DNA of 64,000 bases from Scylla paramamosain (Eukaryota > Arthropoda > Malacostraca > Decapoda > Portunidae): NCBI RefSeq assembly GCF_035594125.1, contig NC_087163.1, positions 12,434,001 to 12,498,000 on the forward strand, read 5' to 3'. Of this stretch, positions 1 to 13,665 are shown piece after piece. The position numbers and the translations under genes were made by a program. Below the pieces are notes generated by a model. That model had not been told where the DNA came from. It did no database searches and worked only from the letters and a program-made list of their open reading frames with translations. The stretch's first letter is position 1. Each line of letters starts with the position of its first letter.

Positions 1-3000
1 ATAACAGTCCGAAAAAAAAAGCTGAAATTAACTTTTTGATAATATTGTTTTATCATATGATTGCCCTGAATTTTCCCAGAATTTTGTCATCTCGGTACCT
101 ATGACGATGAATAAGAAAAAAAAAAAATCCTATTTTTTTTTATTTTTTTTATTTTTTATTTTCTAAATAAAGAGTGTTATTTGTGGGTTTTAGCTTTTTG
201 GTACTTAAGGAACTTAAAAAAACACTCATAATACACGTTTCTCGTACTGTCCTTTTGTTTCCCAAACATAATGTTCTTTGCATGTATTTAAGCGTTTTTA
301 TAGATAACATGATCAAAAACACTCAAAACACATGTTTTTGGTAATGTTATACTGTTTCTCCATAAAGTTTGTTTTGCATGCGTTTTAGCGGTTTGTTATA
401 TAAGGAGCTCAAAAACACTTAAAGGCAAGTTTTTGGTATAAATTGGTGTTATTCCAATGTAATATGATTGCCCTGCTTTTCAGTGCTTTATTGCCTCTCA
501 CGCTCAAAAACACTTAAAAGACACTTTTCTGGTAATGTCATTTTTTTCTCACATAAAGGTGGTTTTGCATGCAATTTGGGATTTTTGGTAACTAAGAATG
601 TGAAAAGCACTCAAAATACACGCATTTAGTAAGGTTGTTCTGTTTCTCAATTAAGAGTGTTATTTATGAGATTCACCATTTTGGTATCTAGGAACCTACT
701 CAATATCCACGAGTTTTTGTGTTTTTTGCCTTTTGGTTCGTTTGAACTATAAAAACTCATTATACACTTTTCTTGCAAAGTCCTTTTGTTTTCTAATATT
801 GAGTGCTTTGCATTAATTTTCTTGTTTTTTGTAGGTAACAAGCTCAAAAACATTCAAAATATACCTTTTTGGTAATGTTTTTATATTTCTTGATAATGGT
901 TGGTTTCAATCCGTTTTAGAGTTTTTCTACGTAAAACACTGAAAAGACACGTTTTGAGCAATTTTGTTTTGGATTCTCATATAGAGTGAGTTCTTTATTA
1001 TTTATCGTTTTGGTGCCTAACATGCTGAAAAACACAAAAAACAGATTTCTGGTAAGGTCGTTTAATTTCCTCATATATGAGTCTTTGGATGCACTTTATG
1101 GTTTGGTATATAACAGTCCGAAAAAAAAGCTAAAATTAACTTTTTTAATAATTTTCTTTTATCATATAATAGCCCTGAATTTTCCCAGAATTTTGGCATC
1201 TCGGTACCTATGAAGATGAATAACAAAAAAAAATCTTTTTTTTTTATTTTCTTAATTTTTTCTAAATAAAGCGTTTTTTTTGGGTTTTAACTTTTTGGTA
1301 CTTAAGCAACTTAAAAATACTTATAATACACATTTCTCGTAATGTCCTTTCGTTTCGCAAACTTAAGGTTCTTTGTATGTATTTAAGCGTTATTATAGAT
1401 AACATGATGAAAACCCTAAAAATTTATGTTTTTGGTAATTTTATTCTGTTTCTCCATAAAAGGTGTTTTGCATGCGTTTTAGCGTTTTGGTATGTAATGA
1501 GCTCAAAAACACTTAAAAGCAAGTTCTTGGTAAAAGTTGCTTTTATTCCCATGTAATGTGATTACCCTGCTTTTTAGTGCTTTATTGCCTAACACGCTCA
1601 AAAACACTCAAAAGACACTTTTCTGGTAATATCATTTTTTTTTCCAACATAAAGCTATTTTTGCATGGAATTTGGGGTTTTGGTAACTAAGAATGTGAAA
1701 AAAAACTCAAAACACAGGCATTTAGTAAGGTTGTTCTATTTCTTAATTAAAAGTGTTATTCATGAGTTCCAGCATTTTGGTATGTAAGAAACTTTTCTTC
1801 TACACACATTTCGTAAGGTATTTCTGTTTCAAAATTAAAAGTGTTATTCATGAGTTTCAGCTTTTTGGTATGTAAGAAACTTCTTTATGTACAGGAGTTT
1901 TTGAGCTTTTTACCTTGTGGTTCTTGTCAAACTATAAAACACTCATACACGTTTCACGTAATGTCCTTTTCTTCGCCAATATGAAGTGCTTTCCATCCAT
2001 TTTTGCATTTTTTGTAGGTAACAAGCTCAAAAACACTTAAAAATATATCTTTTTGGTAATGTTATTCTATTTCTTCATATTGGTTAGTTTACATCCGTTT
2101 AAGCGTTTTTCTACGTGAATCACTGAAAAGACACGTTTTCAGTAATATTGTTGAAATTGCTGAAAAACACTCAAAAGACAGGTTTCTGGTAAAGTCGTGT
2201 AATTTCCCCATATAGGTGGATTTGCATATACTTCAGGGTTTGTACATAACTCAGGAAAAAAGCTAAAATTATTTTTTTATATAATGTTTTTTTTTTTTTT
2301 TTTTTACAAAATTTCAATTAATTTTGCCAGAATTTTTTCATCTCGGTACCTATGAAGATGAATAACGAATGTTTTTTTTTCTCTCTATAAAGAGTGTTAT
2401 TTGTGGGTTTTAGCTTTTTGGTACTTAAATAACTTAAAAACACTCACAATACATGATTTTTCGTAATGTCCTTTTGTTATACAAACATAAGGTTCTTTAC
2501 ATGTATTTAAGCGTTTTTATAGGTTACATGATCAAAAACACTTAAAATACATGTTTTTGGTAATGTTCTGTTTCTCCATAAAGGGTGTTTTGCATGCGTT
2601 TTAGCGATTTGGTATGTAAGGATTTAAAAAACACTTAAAGGCAAGTTCTTCGTAAAAGTTGGTTTTATTCCCATATAATGTTATTGTTCTGCTTTATAGT
2701 GCTTTGGTGCATATCACGCTCAAAAACACTAAAAAGACACTTTTTTGGAAATGTCATTTTTTTTCCCACATGAAGGTAGTTTCGCATGTAATTTGGCATT
2801 TTCGTAACTAAGTATGTAAAAAACACTCAACTTTTTTTCGTAGTGTTCTTTTTTCCATATAAATTCCCTGAATTTTGGCAGAATTTTGGCATCTCGGTAC
2901 CTATGAAGATGAATAAAAAAATTTTTTTTAAAAATCCCATTTTCTTATTTTTTTATTCATTATTTTTTATTTCTAATGAGTGTTATTTGTGGGTTTTAGC

Positions 3001-3327
3001 TTTTTGGTACTGAAAGAACTTAAAAATCACTCATAATACACGTTTCTCGTAATGTTCTTTCGTTTCCCAAACATAAGGTTCTTTGCATGTATTTAAGCGT
3101 TTTTATAGATAACATGATCAAAAACACTCAAAATACATATATTTCGTAATGTAATTCTGTTTCTCCATAAAATGTATTTTGCATGCGTTTTAGCGTTTTG
3201 GTACGTAAGGAGCTCGAAAACACTTAAAGGCAAGTTTTTGGTAAAATTTGGTTTTATTCCCATGTAATGTGATTGCCCTGGCTTTTACTGGTATATTGCG
3301 TAACACGTCCAAAAACACTGAAAAGAC

Positions 3328-3767
3328 ATGCAAAGCGTCCCATATGAGGAAATTAAAGACCTTACCAGAAATCTGTCTTTTGAGTGTTTTTCAGAATGTT
3401 AGGCACCAAAACGATAAATAATAAGGAACTCACTCTATTTGGGAATCCAAAAGAAAATTAGTGAAAAAGTGTCTTTTTCAGTGTTTTTAAGTAGAAAAAA
3501 GCTAAAACTGATAGAAACCAACCAATATCAAGAAGCAGAAAAACATTACCAAAAATATATATTTTGAGTGTTTTTGAGCTTGTTACCTACAAAAAAACGG
3601 GAAAATGGATACAAAGCACTCTATATTGGGAAACAAAGGGACATTGCGAGAAAAGTGTATAATAAATAATTTATAGTTAAAAAAAAACACAAGGCAAAAA
3701 CCGCAAAAACTCGTGTATATGCTGAAACTCATTGAGAAACAGAGGAACCTTACTAAATGCGTGTATA
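3328..3767 (-). repeat. Inverted satellite insert (blocks M9-M5 reversed), copy 1
   Basis: Forward block M4 stops half-way after '...ctgaaaagac', and the sequence continues as reverse-complement M9, M8, M7, M6 and part of M5. It then returns to forward in the middle of M3 ('cactaaaaggcaagttcttc'). The left junction overlaps on ATGCAAAG-like bases. The same insert with the same two junctions recurs near 13,226, 44,050, 57,241 and 62,293, so it is an inherited variant of the HOR and not five separate inversions. Confidence 0.85.
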
Positions 3768-6700
3768 AAACACTAAAAGGCAAGTTCTTCGTAAAAGTTG
3801 GTTTCATTCCCATGTAATGTGATTGCCTTGCTTTTTAGTGCTTTATTGCCTAACACGCTCAAAAACACTCACAGACACTTTTCTGGTAATGTGATTTTTT
3901 TCCCACATAAAGCTAGTTTCGCATGGAATTTGGGGTTTTGGTAACTAAGAATGTAAAATAAACCTCAAAATACACGCATTTAGTAAGGTTGTTCTGTTTC
4001 TTGATTAAGAGTGTTATTCATGAGTTTCAGTATTTTGGTATCTTAGAAACTTCTCCATATAGTCGAGTTTTTGCGTTTTTTGCCTTGTGATTCTTTTGAA
4101 ACTATAAAACACTCATTATACACTTTTCTCGTTATGTTTTTTTTTTTTCCTTATATAGAGTGCTTTGCATATATTTTCTTGTTTTTTTTTAATGTAACAA
4201 GCTCAAGAAAACACAAAATATATTTTTGGGTAATGTTATTCTATTTCTTCATATTGGTTGGTTGGATCCAGTTTAGCGTTTTTCTACGTAAATCTTTTAA
4301 AAGACACATTTCCAATAATTTTTTTTTGGATTTCCATATAGAGTGACTTTCATATTATTTATCGTTTTGGTGCCTAACATGCTTTTTGGTGCCTTTTGTG
4401 TGCAAATATAGAGTGCTTTCCATCCATTTTCGTGTTTTTTGTAGGTAACAATTTCAAAACCACTCAAAATATACCTTTTTGGTAATGTTATTCTATTTCT
4501 TCATTTTGGTTGGTTTGCATCCATTTTAGCGTTTTCTACGTAATACACCAAAAAGACACGTTTTCAGTAATTTTGTTTTGGATTCCCATATAGATTAACT
4601 TCCTTGGGTTTACCGTGTTAGTTGCTAACATGCTGAAAAACCCTCATAAGACAGTTTCCTGGCAAAGTCGTTTAATTTCCTTATATAGGTGGCTTTGCAT
4701 GCAATTTAGGGGTTTGGTACATAACAGTCCAAAAAAAAAGCTAAATGTAACTTTTTTGATAATGTTCTTATTTTATATAATTTCCTGAACTTTGCCCGAA
4801 TTTTGGCACCTCCTTACCTGTGAAGATGAATAAGAATGAAAAAAAAAATATCGTATTTTTTTTATTTATTTATTTATTTTTTCTCAATAAAGAGTGTAAT
4901 TTGTGGCTTTTAGCTTTTTCGTACTTAATGAACTTAAAAACACTCATAATACACGTTTCTCGTAATGTCCTTTCGTTTCCCAAAAATAGGGTTCTTTGCA
5001 TGTATTTAAGCGTTTTTGTTGGTAAAATGATAAAAAAAACACTCAAAATACATGTTTTTGGTAATGTTATTCTGTTTTACCATAAAGTGTATTTTGCATG
5101 CATTTTAGTGTTTTGGTATATAAGGAGCTCAAATACACTTGAAGGCAAGTTCTTGTTAAAAATTGTTTTTATTTCAATGTAATGTTATTGCCCTGCTTTT
5201 TAGTGCTTTATTGCCTAACACGCTCAAAAACACTCAAAAGACATTTTTCTGGTAATGTCATTTTTTCCCACATAAAGCTGGTTTCGCATGGAATTTGGGG
5301 TTTTGGTAAATAAGGATGTGAAAAGCACTCAAAATACATGCATTTAGTAAGATTGTTCTGTTTCTCAATTAAAAGTGTTGTTCCAGAGTTTCAGCATTTT
5401 GGAATGTAAGAAACTTCTCTATATACACGAGTTTTTGCGTTTTTTGCCTTGTAGTTCTTGTGAAACTATAAAACACACATTATACACGTTTCTCGTAATG
5501 TCCTTTTGCTTCCCAATATAGAGAGCTTTCCATCTATTTTCGCGTTTTTTGTAGGTAACAATTATTATTATTTCATTCCTTCATATTGGTTGGTTTGCAT
5601 CCGTTTTGGCGTTTTTCAACGTAAAACACCGAAAAGAAACGTTTTTAGTAATATTGTTTTGGATTCCCATATAGATTGACTTCCATGTTATTTATCGTGT
5701 TGGTTCCTAATATGCTGAAAAACACTCATAAGACCGTTTTCTGGCAAAAACGTTTAATTTCCCCATATAGGTGGATTTGCATGCACTTTAGGAGTTTAGT
5801 ACATAATAGTCCGAAAAAAAAGCTAAATTTAACTTTTTTGATAATGTTCTTATTTTACATAATTTCCTGAATTTTGCACGAATTTTGGCATCTTAGTACC
5901 TGTGAAGATGAATAAGAAAGAAAAAAAAATATCGTATTTTTTTTATTTATTTATTGTTTCTTAATAAAGAGTGTTATTTGTGGTTTTTAGCTTTTTCGTA
6001 ATTAATGAGCTTATAAACACTCATAATACACGTTTCTCGTAATCTCATTTCGTTTCCCAAAAATAGTGTTCTTTGCATGTATTTAAACGTTTTCATTGGT
6101 AACATGATCAAAAACACTGAAAATATATGTTTTTGGTAATATTATGCTGTTTCACCATAAAGAGTGTTTTGCAGGCGTTTTAGTGTTTTGGTATATAAGG
6201 AGCTCAAAAACACTTAAAGGCAAGTTCTTGGTAAAAATTCGTTTTCCTTCAATGTAATGTGATTGCCCTCCTTATTAGTGCTTTATTGCCTATCACGCTC
6301 AAAAACACTTAAAAGACACTTTTCTGGTAAAGTTTTTTTTTTTTTCCCACAAATCTATTTTCCCATGCAATTTGGGGTTTTGGTAACTTAGAATGTGAAA
6401 AGCACTCAAAATACACGCATTTATTAAGGTTGTTCTGTTTCTCAATTAGGAGTGTTATACATGAGTTTTAGCATTTTTGTATCTAGGAAACCTCTCCATA
6501 TACACGAGATTTTGCGTTTCTTGCCTTGTGGTTCTTTTGAACTATAAAAAAATCATTATACACTTTTCTTGCAATGTCCTTTTGTTTACCAATATAGAGT
6601 GCTTTGCATCAATTTTCGCGTTTTTTGTAGGTAATAAGCTCAAAAACACTGAAAATATACCTTTTTAGTTACGTTTTTCTATTCCTTGATATTGGTTGCT

Positions 6701-9212
6701 TTGCATCCGTTTTAGTGTTTTTCTACGTAAAACGCAGAGAAGACACGTTTTCAGTAACTTTGTTTTGGATTCCCATATAGAGGTGAGTTCCTTATTATTT
6801 ATCGTTTTGGTGCTTAACATGCTAAAAAAAAACACTCAAAACACAGATTTCTGGTAAGGTCGTTAAATTTCTTCATATAGGAGGCTTTGCATGCACTTTA
6901 GGGTTTGGTACATAACAGTTCGAAAAAAAAAGCTGAAATTAACTTTTTTGATAAAATTCTTTTTTCATACGATTTCCCTAAATTTTCCCAGAATTTCGGC
7001 ATCTCGGTACTATGAAAATGAATAACAAAAAAAAAAAAAATAAAAAAATTCCTATTTTTTATATTTTTTTATTTTTTTTATTTTCTAAATAAAGAAAGTT
7101 ATTTGTGGGTTTTAGCTTTTTGTTACTGAAGGAACTTAAAAAACACTCATAATACACGTTTCTCGTAATGACCTTTTCTTTCCCAAACATATTGTTCTTT
7201 GCATGTATTTAAACGTTTTTATAGATAACATGATTAAAAAAGCTCAAAATATATGTTTTTGGTAATGCTATTCTGTTTCTCCATAAAATTTGTTTTGCAT
7301 GCGTTTTAGCGGTTTGTTATATAAGGAGCTCAAAAACACTCAAAGGCAAGTTTTTTGGTATAAATTGGTGTTATTCCAATGTAATATGATTGCCGTGCTT
7401 TTTAGTGCTTTATTGCCTATCACGCTCAAAAACACTTAAAAGACGCTTTTCTGGTAATGTCATTTTTTTCCTCACATAAAGGTGGTTTCGCATGCAATTT
7501 GGGGTTTTGATAACTAAGAATGTGAAAAGCTCGCAAAATACACGCATTTAGTAAGGTTGTTCTGTTTCTCAATTAAGAGTGTTATTCATGAGTTTCAGCA
7601 TTTTGGTATCTAGGAACATTCTCCATATACACGAGTTTTTGTGTTTTTTGCTTTTTGGTTCGTTTGAACTATAAAAACTCATTATACACTTTTCTTGCAA
7701 AGTCCTTTTGTTTTCTAATATAGAGTGCTTTGCATCAAGTTTCCCGTTTTGTGTAGGTAACAAGGTCAAAAACTCTCAAAATATAACTTTTTGGTAATGT
7801 TTTTCTATTTCTTGACATTGGTTGGTTTGCATCTGTTTCAGCGTTTTTCTACGTAAAACACTGAAAAGACACGTTTTCAGCAATTTTGTTTTGGATTCTC
7901 ATATAGAGTGAGTTCCTTATTATTTATCGTTTTGGTGCCTAACATGCTGAAAAACAATCAAAAAACAGATTTCTGGTAAGGTCGTTTAATTTCCTCATAT
8001 AGGAGTCTTTGGATGCACTTTAGGGTTTGGTATATAACAGTCCGTAAAAAAAGCTAAAATTAACTTTTTTGATAATTTTCTTTTATCATCTAACAGTCCT
8101 GAATTTTCCCAGAAGTTTGGAATCTCAGTACCTAATAAATATGAATAACAAAAAAAAATTCCCATTTATTTATTTTCTTACTTTTTTTTTTTTTAAATAA
8201 AGAGTGTTATTTGTGGGTTTTAACTTTTTGGTACTTAAGGAACTTAAAAACACTTATAATACACATTTCTCGTAATGTCCTTTCGTTTCGCAAACATAAG
8301 GTTCTTTGTACGTATTTAAGTGTTTTTATAGATAACATGATCTAAACCCTCAAAATATATGTTTTTGGTAATTTTATTCTGTTTCTCCATAAAAGGTGTT
8401 TTGCATGCGTTTTAGCGTTTTGGTATGTAATTAGCTCAAAAACACTTAAAGACACGTTCTTGGTAAAAGTTGTTTTTATTCCCATGTAATGTTATTACCC
8501 TGCTTTTTAGTGCTTTATTGCCTAACACGCTCAAAAACACTCAAAAAACACTTTTCTTGTAATATCTTTTTTTTTTCCCACATAAAGCTAGTTTTGCATG
8601 GAATTTGGGGTTTTGGTAACTAAGAATGTGAAAAAAAATCAAAACACAGGCATTTAGTAAGGTTGTTCTATTTCTTAATTAAAAATATTATTCATGAGTT
8701 CCAGCATTTTGGTATGTAAGAAACTTTTCTAATACACACATTTGGTAAGGTATTTCTGTTTCAAAATTAAAATTGTTATTCATGAGTTTCAGCTTTTTGG
8801 TATGTAAGAATTTTCTTTATTTTACACGAGTTTTTGAGTTTTTTTTCCTTCTGTTTCTTGTCAAACTATAAAACACTTATACACGTTTCTCGTAATTTCC
8901 TTTTCTTTGCCAATATAAAGTGCTTTCCATCCATTTTTTTTTTTCATTTTTTGTAGGTAACAAGCTCAAAAACACATCAAAATATATCTTTTTGGTAATG
9001 TTATTCTCTTTCTTCATATTGGTTGGTTTACATCCGTTTAGCGTTTTTGTACGTAAATCACTGAAAAGACATGTTTTCAGTAATATTGCTGATATTCCTG
9101 AAAAACACTCAAAAGACAGGTTTCTGGTAAAGTCGTGTAATATCCCCATATAGGTGGATTTGCATACACTTCAGGGTTTGTACATAACTCCGGAAAAAAG
9201 CTAAAATTATTT

Positions 9213-9231
9213 TATATATATATATATATAT
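9213..9231. repeat. Short (TA)n tract in block M10
   Basis: About nine TA units follow 'gctaaaattatt'. The D2 counterpart near 49,950 reads only 'atatag' here, so the tract grew (or the other shrank) after the duplication. Confidence 0.8.
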
Positions 9232-10599
9232 TTTTTACAAAATTTCCATTAATTTTGCCAGAATTCTGGCATCTCGGTAACTATGAAGATGAATAACAAA
9301 AAACAAAATTTTTCTCTACATAAAGAGTGTTATTTGTGGGTTTTAGCTTTTTGGTACTTAAGTAACTTAAAAACACTTATAATACATGATTTTCGTGATG
9401 TCCTTTTGTTATACAAACATAGGGTCCTTTACATGTATTTAAGCGTTTTTATAGGTTAAATGCTCAAAAACACTCAAAATACATGTTTTTGGTAATGTTA
9501 TTCGGTTTCTCCATAAAGGGTGTTTTCCATACGTTTTAGAGATTTGGTATGTAAGGAGTTAAAAAGCACTTAAAGGCAAGTTCTTCGTAAAAGTTGGTTT
9601 TATTCCCATGTAATGTGATTGTTCTGCTTTTAAGGGCATTGTTGCATATCACGCTCAAAAACACTAAAAAGACTTTTTTGGTAATGTCATTTTCGGTTTG
9701 TAAGAAATTTCTCTATATACATGAATTTTTACGTTTATTGCTTTGTGGTTGTTTTAAAACTATAAAACACTTATTATACACGTTTCTCGTCAAGTCCTTT
9801 TGTTTCCTAATATAGAGTGCTTTACATCCATTTTTCCATTTTTTGTAGGTAACAAGCTCAAAAACACTCAAAATATATGTTTTTGGTAATGTTATTCTAT
9901 TTCTTCATATAGGTTGATTTGCATCCGCTTTAGTGTTTTTCTACGTAAAACAGAAAAGACACGTTTTCAGTAATTTTCCTTTGGATTCACATATTGACTG
10001 ACTTCCATATTATTTATCGTGTTGGTGCCTAACATGCTGAAAAACACTGAAAAAACAGGTTTCTGATAAAGTCGTTTAACTTCCCTATATAAGTGTCTTT
10101 GCATGCACTTTAGGGTTTGGTACTTAACAATCCGAAAAAAAAGCTATAATTAACTTTTTGGGTAATGTTCTTTTTTCCACATATATTCCCTGAATTTTGA
10201 CAGAATTTTGGCATCTCGGTACCTATAAGGATGAATAACAAATAATAAAGAGTGTTATTTGTGGGTTTTAGCTTTTAGGTACTGAAGGAACATAAAAAAC
10301 ACTCATAATACACGTTTCTGGTAATGTCCTTTCGTTTCCCAAACATAAGGTTCTTTGCATGTATTTAAGCGTTTTTATAGATAATATGATCAAAAATACT
10401 CAAAATACATGTATTTGGTAATATTATTCTGTTTCTCCATAAAATGTATTTTGCAAACGTTTTAGCGTTTTGGTATGTAAGGAGTTCAAAAACACTTAAA
10501 GGTAAGTTCTAGATAAAATTTGGTTTTATTCCCATGTAATGTGATTGCCCTTCCTTTTTAGTGCTTTATTGCGTAACACGCTCAAAATTACTCAAAAGA

Positions 10600-10874
10600 C
10601 ATGCAACGCCTCGCATATGAGGAAATTAGAGACCCTACCAGAAATCTGTCTTTTGAGTGTTTTTCAGCATATTAGGCACCAAAACGATAAATAATAAGGA
10701 ACTCACTCTATGTGGGAATCCAAAAGAAAATTACTGAAAACGTGTCTTCTCAGTGTTTTACGTAGAAAAAACACTAAAACTGATGCAAACCAACCAGTAT
10801 CAAGAAGCAGAAAAACATTACCAAAAATGTATATTTTGAGTGTTTTTGAGCTTGTTACCTACAAAAAAAAAAAA
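10600..10874 (-). repeat. Inverted satellite insert, short form
   Basis: The left junction is like that of the longer inserts: M4 breaks after 'ctcaaaagac', then reversed M9, M8 and M7. This form ends earlier, at an A-run (about 10,863-10,874) directly joined to forward block M2 ('tgtttctccataaag'). Its counterpart in segment D2 is 51,526-51,797. Confidence 0.82.
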
Positions 10875-12660
10875 TGTTTCTCCATAAAGTGTGTTTTCCA
10901 TGCGTTTTAGCAGTTTTGTATATAAGGAGCTCAAAATCACTTAAAGGCAAGTTTTTGGTATAAACTGATGTTATTCCAATGTAATATGATTGCCCTGCTT
11001 TTTAGTGCTTTATTGCTTATCACGCTCAAAAACACTTAAAAGACGCTTTTCTGGTAATGTCATTTTTTTTCTAACATAAAGGTGGTTTCGCATGCAATTT
11101 TGAGTTTTTGGTGACTAAGAATGTGAAAAGCACTGAAAATACACGCATTTAGTAAGATTGTTCTGTTTCTCAATTGAGTGTTATTCATGAGTTTCAGCAT
11201 TTTGGAATCTAGGAAATCTCTCCATATACACGAGTATTTGCGTTTTTTGCTTTGTGGTTCTTTTGAGCTATAAAACACTCGTTATACACTTTTCTTGCTA
11301 TGTCCTTTTCTTTCTCAATATAGAGTGTTTTGCATCAATTTTCGCGTGTTTTGTAGGTAAAAAGCTCAAAAACACTCAAAATATACCTTTTTGGTAACGT
11401 TTTTCTATTTCTTGATATTGGTTCGTTTTCATCCGTTTTAACTTTTTTCTACGTAAAACACTGAGAAGACACGTTTTAAGAAAGTTTGTTTTGGATTCCC
11501 ATATAGAGTGAGTTCCTTATTATTTATCGTTTTTGTGGCTAACATGCTAAAAAACACTTAAAACACAGATTTCTGGAAAGGTCGTTTAATTTCCTCATAT
11601 TGGAGGTTTTGCATGTACTTTAGGGTATGGTACATAACAGTCCGAAAAAAAAATAGCTGAAATTAACTTTTTTGATAATACTCATTAATCACATAATTGC
11701 CCTGAATTTTCCCAGAATTTTGGCATCTCGGTACCTATGAAGATGAATAACAAAAAAAGAGAAAAAAAATCCTATTTATTTTACTTTTTTTTATATAAAG
11801 AGTGTTATTTTTGTGTTTTAGCTTTTTGGTACTTAAGGAACTTAAAAAAACACTCATAATACACGTTTCTCATAATGTCCTTTTGTTTCCCAAATATAAT
11901 GTTCTTTGCATGTACTCAAAATATATGTTTTTGGTAATGTTATTATGTTTCTCCATAAAGTTTGTTTTGCATGCGTTTTAGCGGTTTGGTATATAAGGGT
12001 TAAAAAATACTTCTTCGTAAAAGTGTGTTTTATTCTCATGTAATGTGATAGTTCTGCTTTTTAGAGCTTTGTTGCATATCACGCTGAAAAACACTCAAAA
12101 GACACTTTTTTGGTAATGTCATTTTTTTTCCCACATGAAGCTATTTTCGCATGTAATTTGGCATTTTCGTAACTAAGAATGTGAAAAACACTCAAAATAC
12201 ACAATTTGGTAAGGTAGTTCTGTTTATCGACTAAAAGTGTTATTCATGCATTTAATCATTTTGGTATGTAAAAAATTTCTCTATATACACGAGATTTTGC
12301 GTTTACTGCCTTGTGGTTCTTTTAAAACTATAAAACACTCATTTTACACGTTTCTCGTAATGTCCTTTTGTTTCCTAATATAGAGTGCTTTACATCCATT
12401 TTGGCATTTTTTTGTAGGTAACAAGCTCAAAAACACTCAAAATATATCTTTTTAGTAATGTTATTGTATTTCTTCATATAGGATGGTTTGTATCTGCTTT
12501 AGCGTTTTTCTACGTAAAACACTGAAAAGACACGTTTTCAGTAATTTTCTTTTGGATTCACATATTGACTGACTTCCAAATTATTTATCGTTTTTGGTGC
12601 CTACCTAACATGCTGAAAACACTGAAAAGACAGGTTTCTGGTAAAGTCGTTTAACTTCCC

Positions 12661-12670
12661 TATATAGGTG
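12661..12670 (+). other. Empty target site matching the retrotransposon insertion point
   Basis: Block M9 here reads '...cttccctatataggtggctt' without interruption. The equivalent place in D2 reads '...cttccctata' followed by the (TAA)n tail of the retrotransposon, and resumes with 'aggtggctttgc' at 56,686. Flanks match closely on both sides (upstream 12,560-12,660 with 53,520-53,620; downstream 12,670-12,800 with 56,690-56,819). This position therefore shows the pre-insertion sequence. Confidence 0.88.
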
Positions 12671-13225
12671 GCTTTGCATGCACTTTAGGGTTTGGTACAT
12701 AACAATCCGAAAAAAAAAGCTATAATTAACTTTTACGATAATGTTCTTTTTTCCACATAAATTCTCTGAATTGTGGCAGAATTTAGGCATCTCGGTACCT
12801 ATGAAGATGAATATCAAAAAAAAAAAAAAAAAAAAAAAAACATTTTCTTATTTTTTATTTATTATTTTTTTTCTAAAGAGTGTTATTTGTGGGTTTTAGC
12901 TTTTTGGTACTAAAGGAACTTAAAAATCACTCATAATACACGTTTCTCGTAATGTTCTTTCGTTTCCCAAACATAAGGTTCTTTACATGTATTTAAGCGT
13001 TTTTATAGATAATATGATCAAAAACACTCAAAATACATGTATTTGGTAATGTAATTCTGTTTCTCCATAAAAGTATTTTGCATGCGTTTTAGTGTTTTGG
13101 TACGTAAGGAGCTCAAAAACACTTAAAGGCAAGTTCTTGGTAAAATTTTGTTTTATTCTCATGTAATGTGATTACCCTGGCTTTTATTGCTTTATTGCGT
13201 AACACGCTCAAAAACACTGAAAAGA

Positions 13226-13665
13226 CATGCAAAGCGTCCCATATGAGGAAATCAAAGACCTTACCGGAAATCTGTCTTTTGAGTGTTTTTCAGCATGATA
13301 GGCACCAAAACGATAAATAATAAGGAACTCACTCTATATGGGAATGAAAAAAAAAAAAATTACTAAAAACGTGTCTTTTCAGTGTTTTACGTAGAAAAAA
13401 CGCTAAAACTGGTACAAACCAACCAATATCAAGAAGCAGAAAAACATTTCATAAAAATGTATATTTTGAGTGTTTTTGAGCTTGCTACCTACAAAAAAAC
13501 GCGAAAATGGATACAAAGCACTCTATATTGGGAAACAAAGTGACATTGCGAGAAAAGTGTATAATGAATGTTTTATAATTGAAAAAAAAACACAAGGCAA
13601 AAAACGCAAAAACTCATGAATAACAGTCTTAATTGAGAAACAGAGTAACCTTACTAAATGCGTGT
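13226..13665 (-). repeat. Inverted satellite insert, copy 2
   Basis: Same content and junctions as 3,328-3,767: reversed M9 to M5 between half of forward M4 and half of forward M3. The landmark-to-landmark distance of the enclosing unit (12,788 to 14,704, 1,916 bp) equals that of copy 1 (2,890 to 4,806, 1,916 bp). The two are thus copies of one lengthened HOR. Confidence 0.85.

Noticed and set aside
4820..5182. Recurrent ~60-120-codon frames with similar peptides (for example [12 protein letters not shown]) in many units
   Set aside because: They recur because the satellite recurs. Monomers of ~97 bp rotate the frame, copies gain stops freely, and no start context or domain is seen. Not supported as genes.
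12816..12840. A25 run as a poly(A) tail of a retroposed sequence
   Set aside because: It is one of the variable A-runs following the once-per-unit landmark, with no inserted sequence before it.
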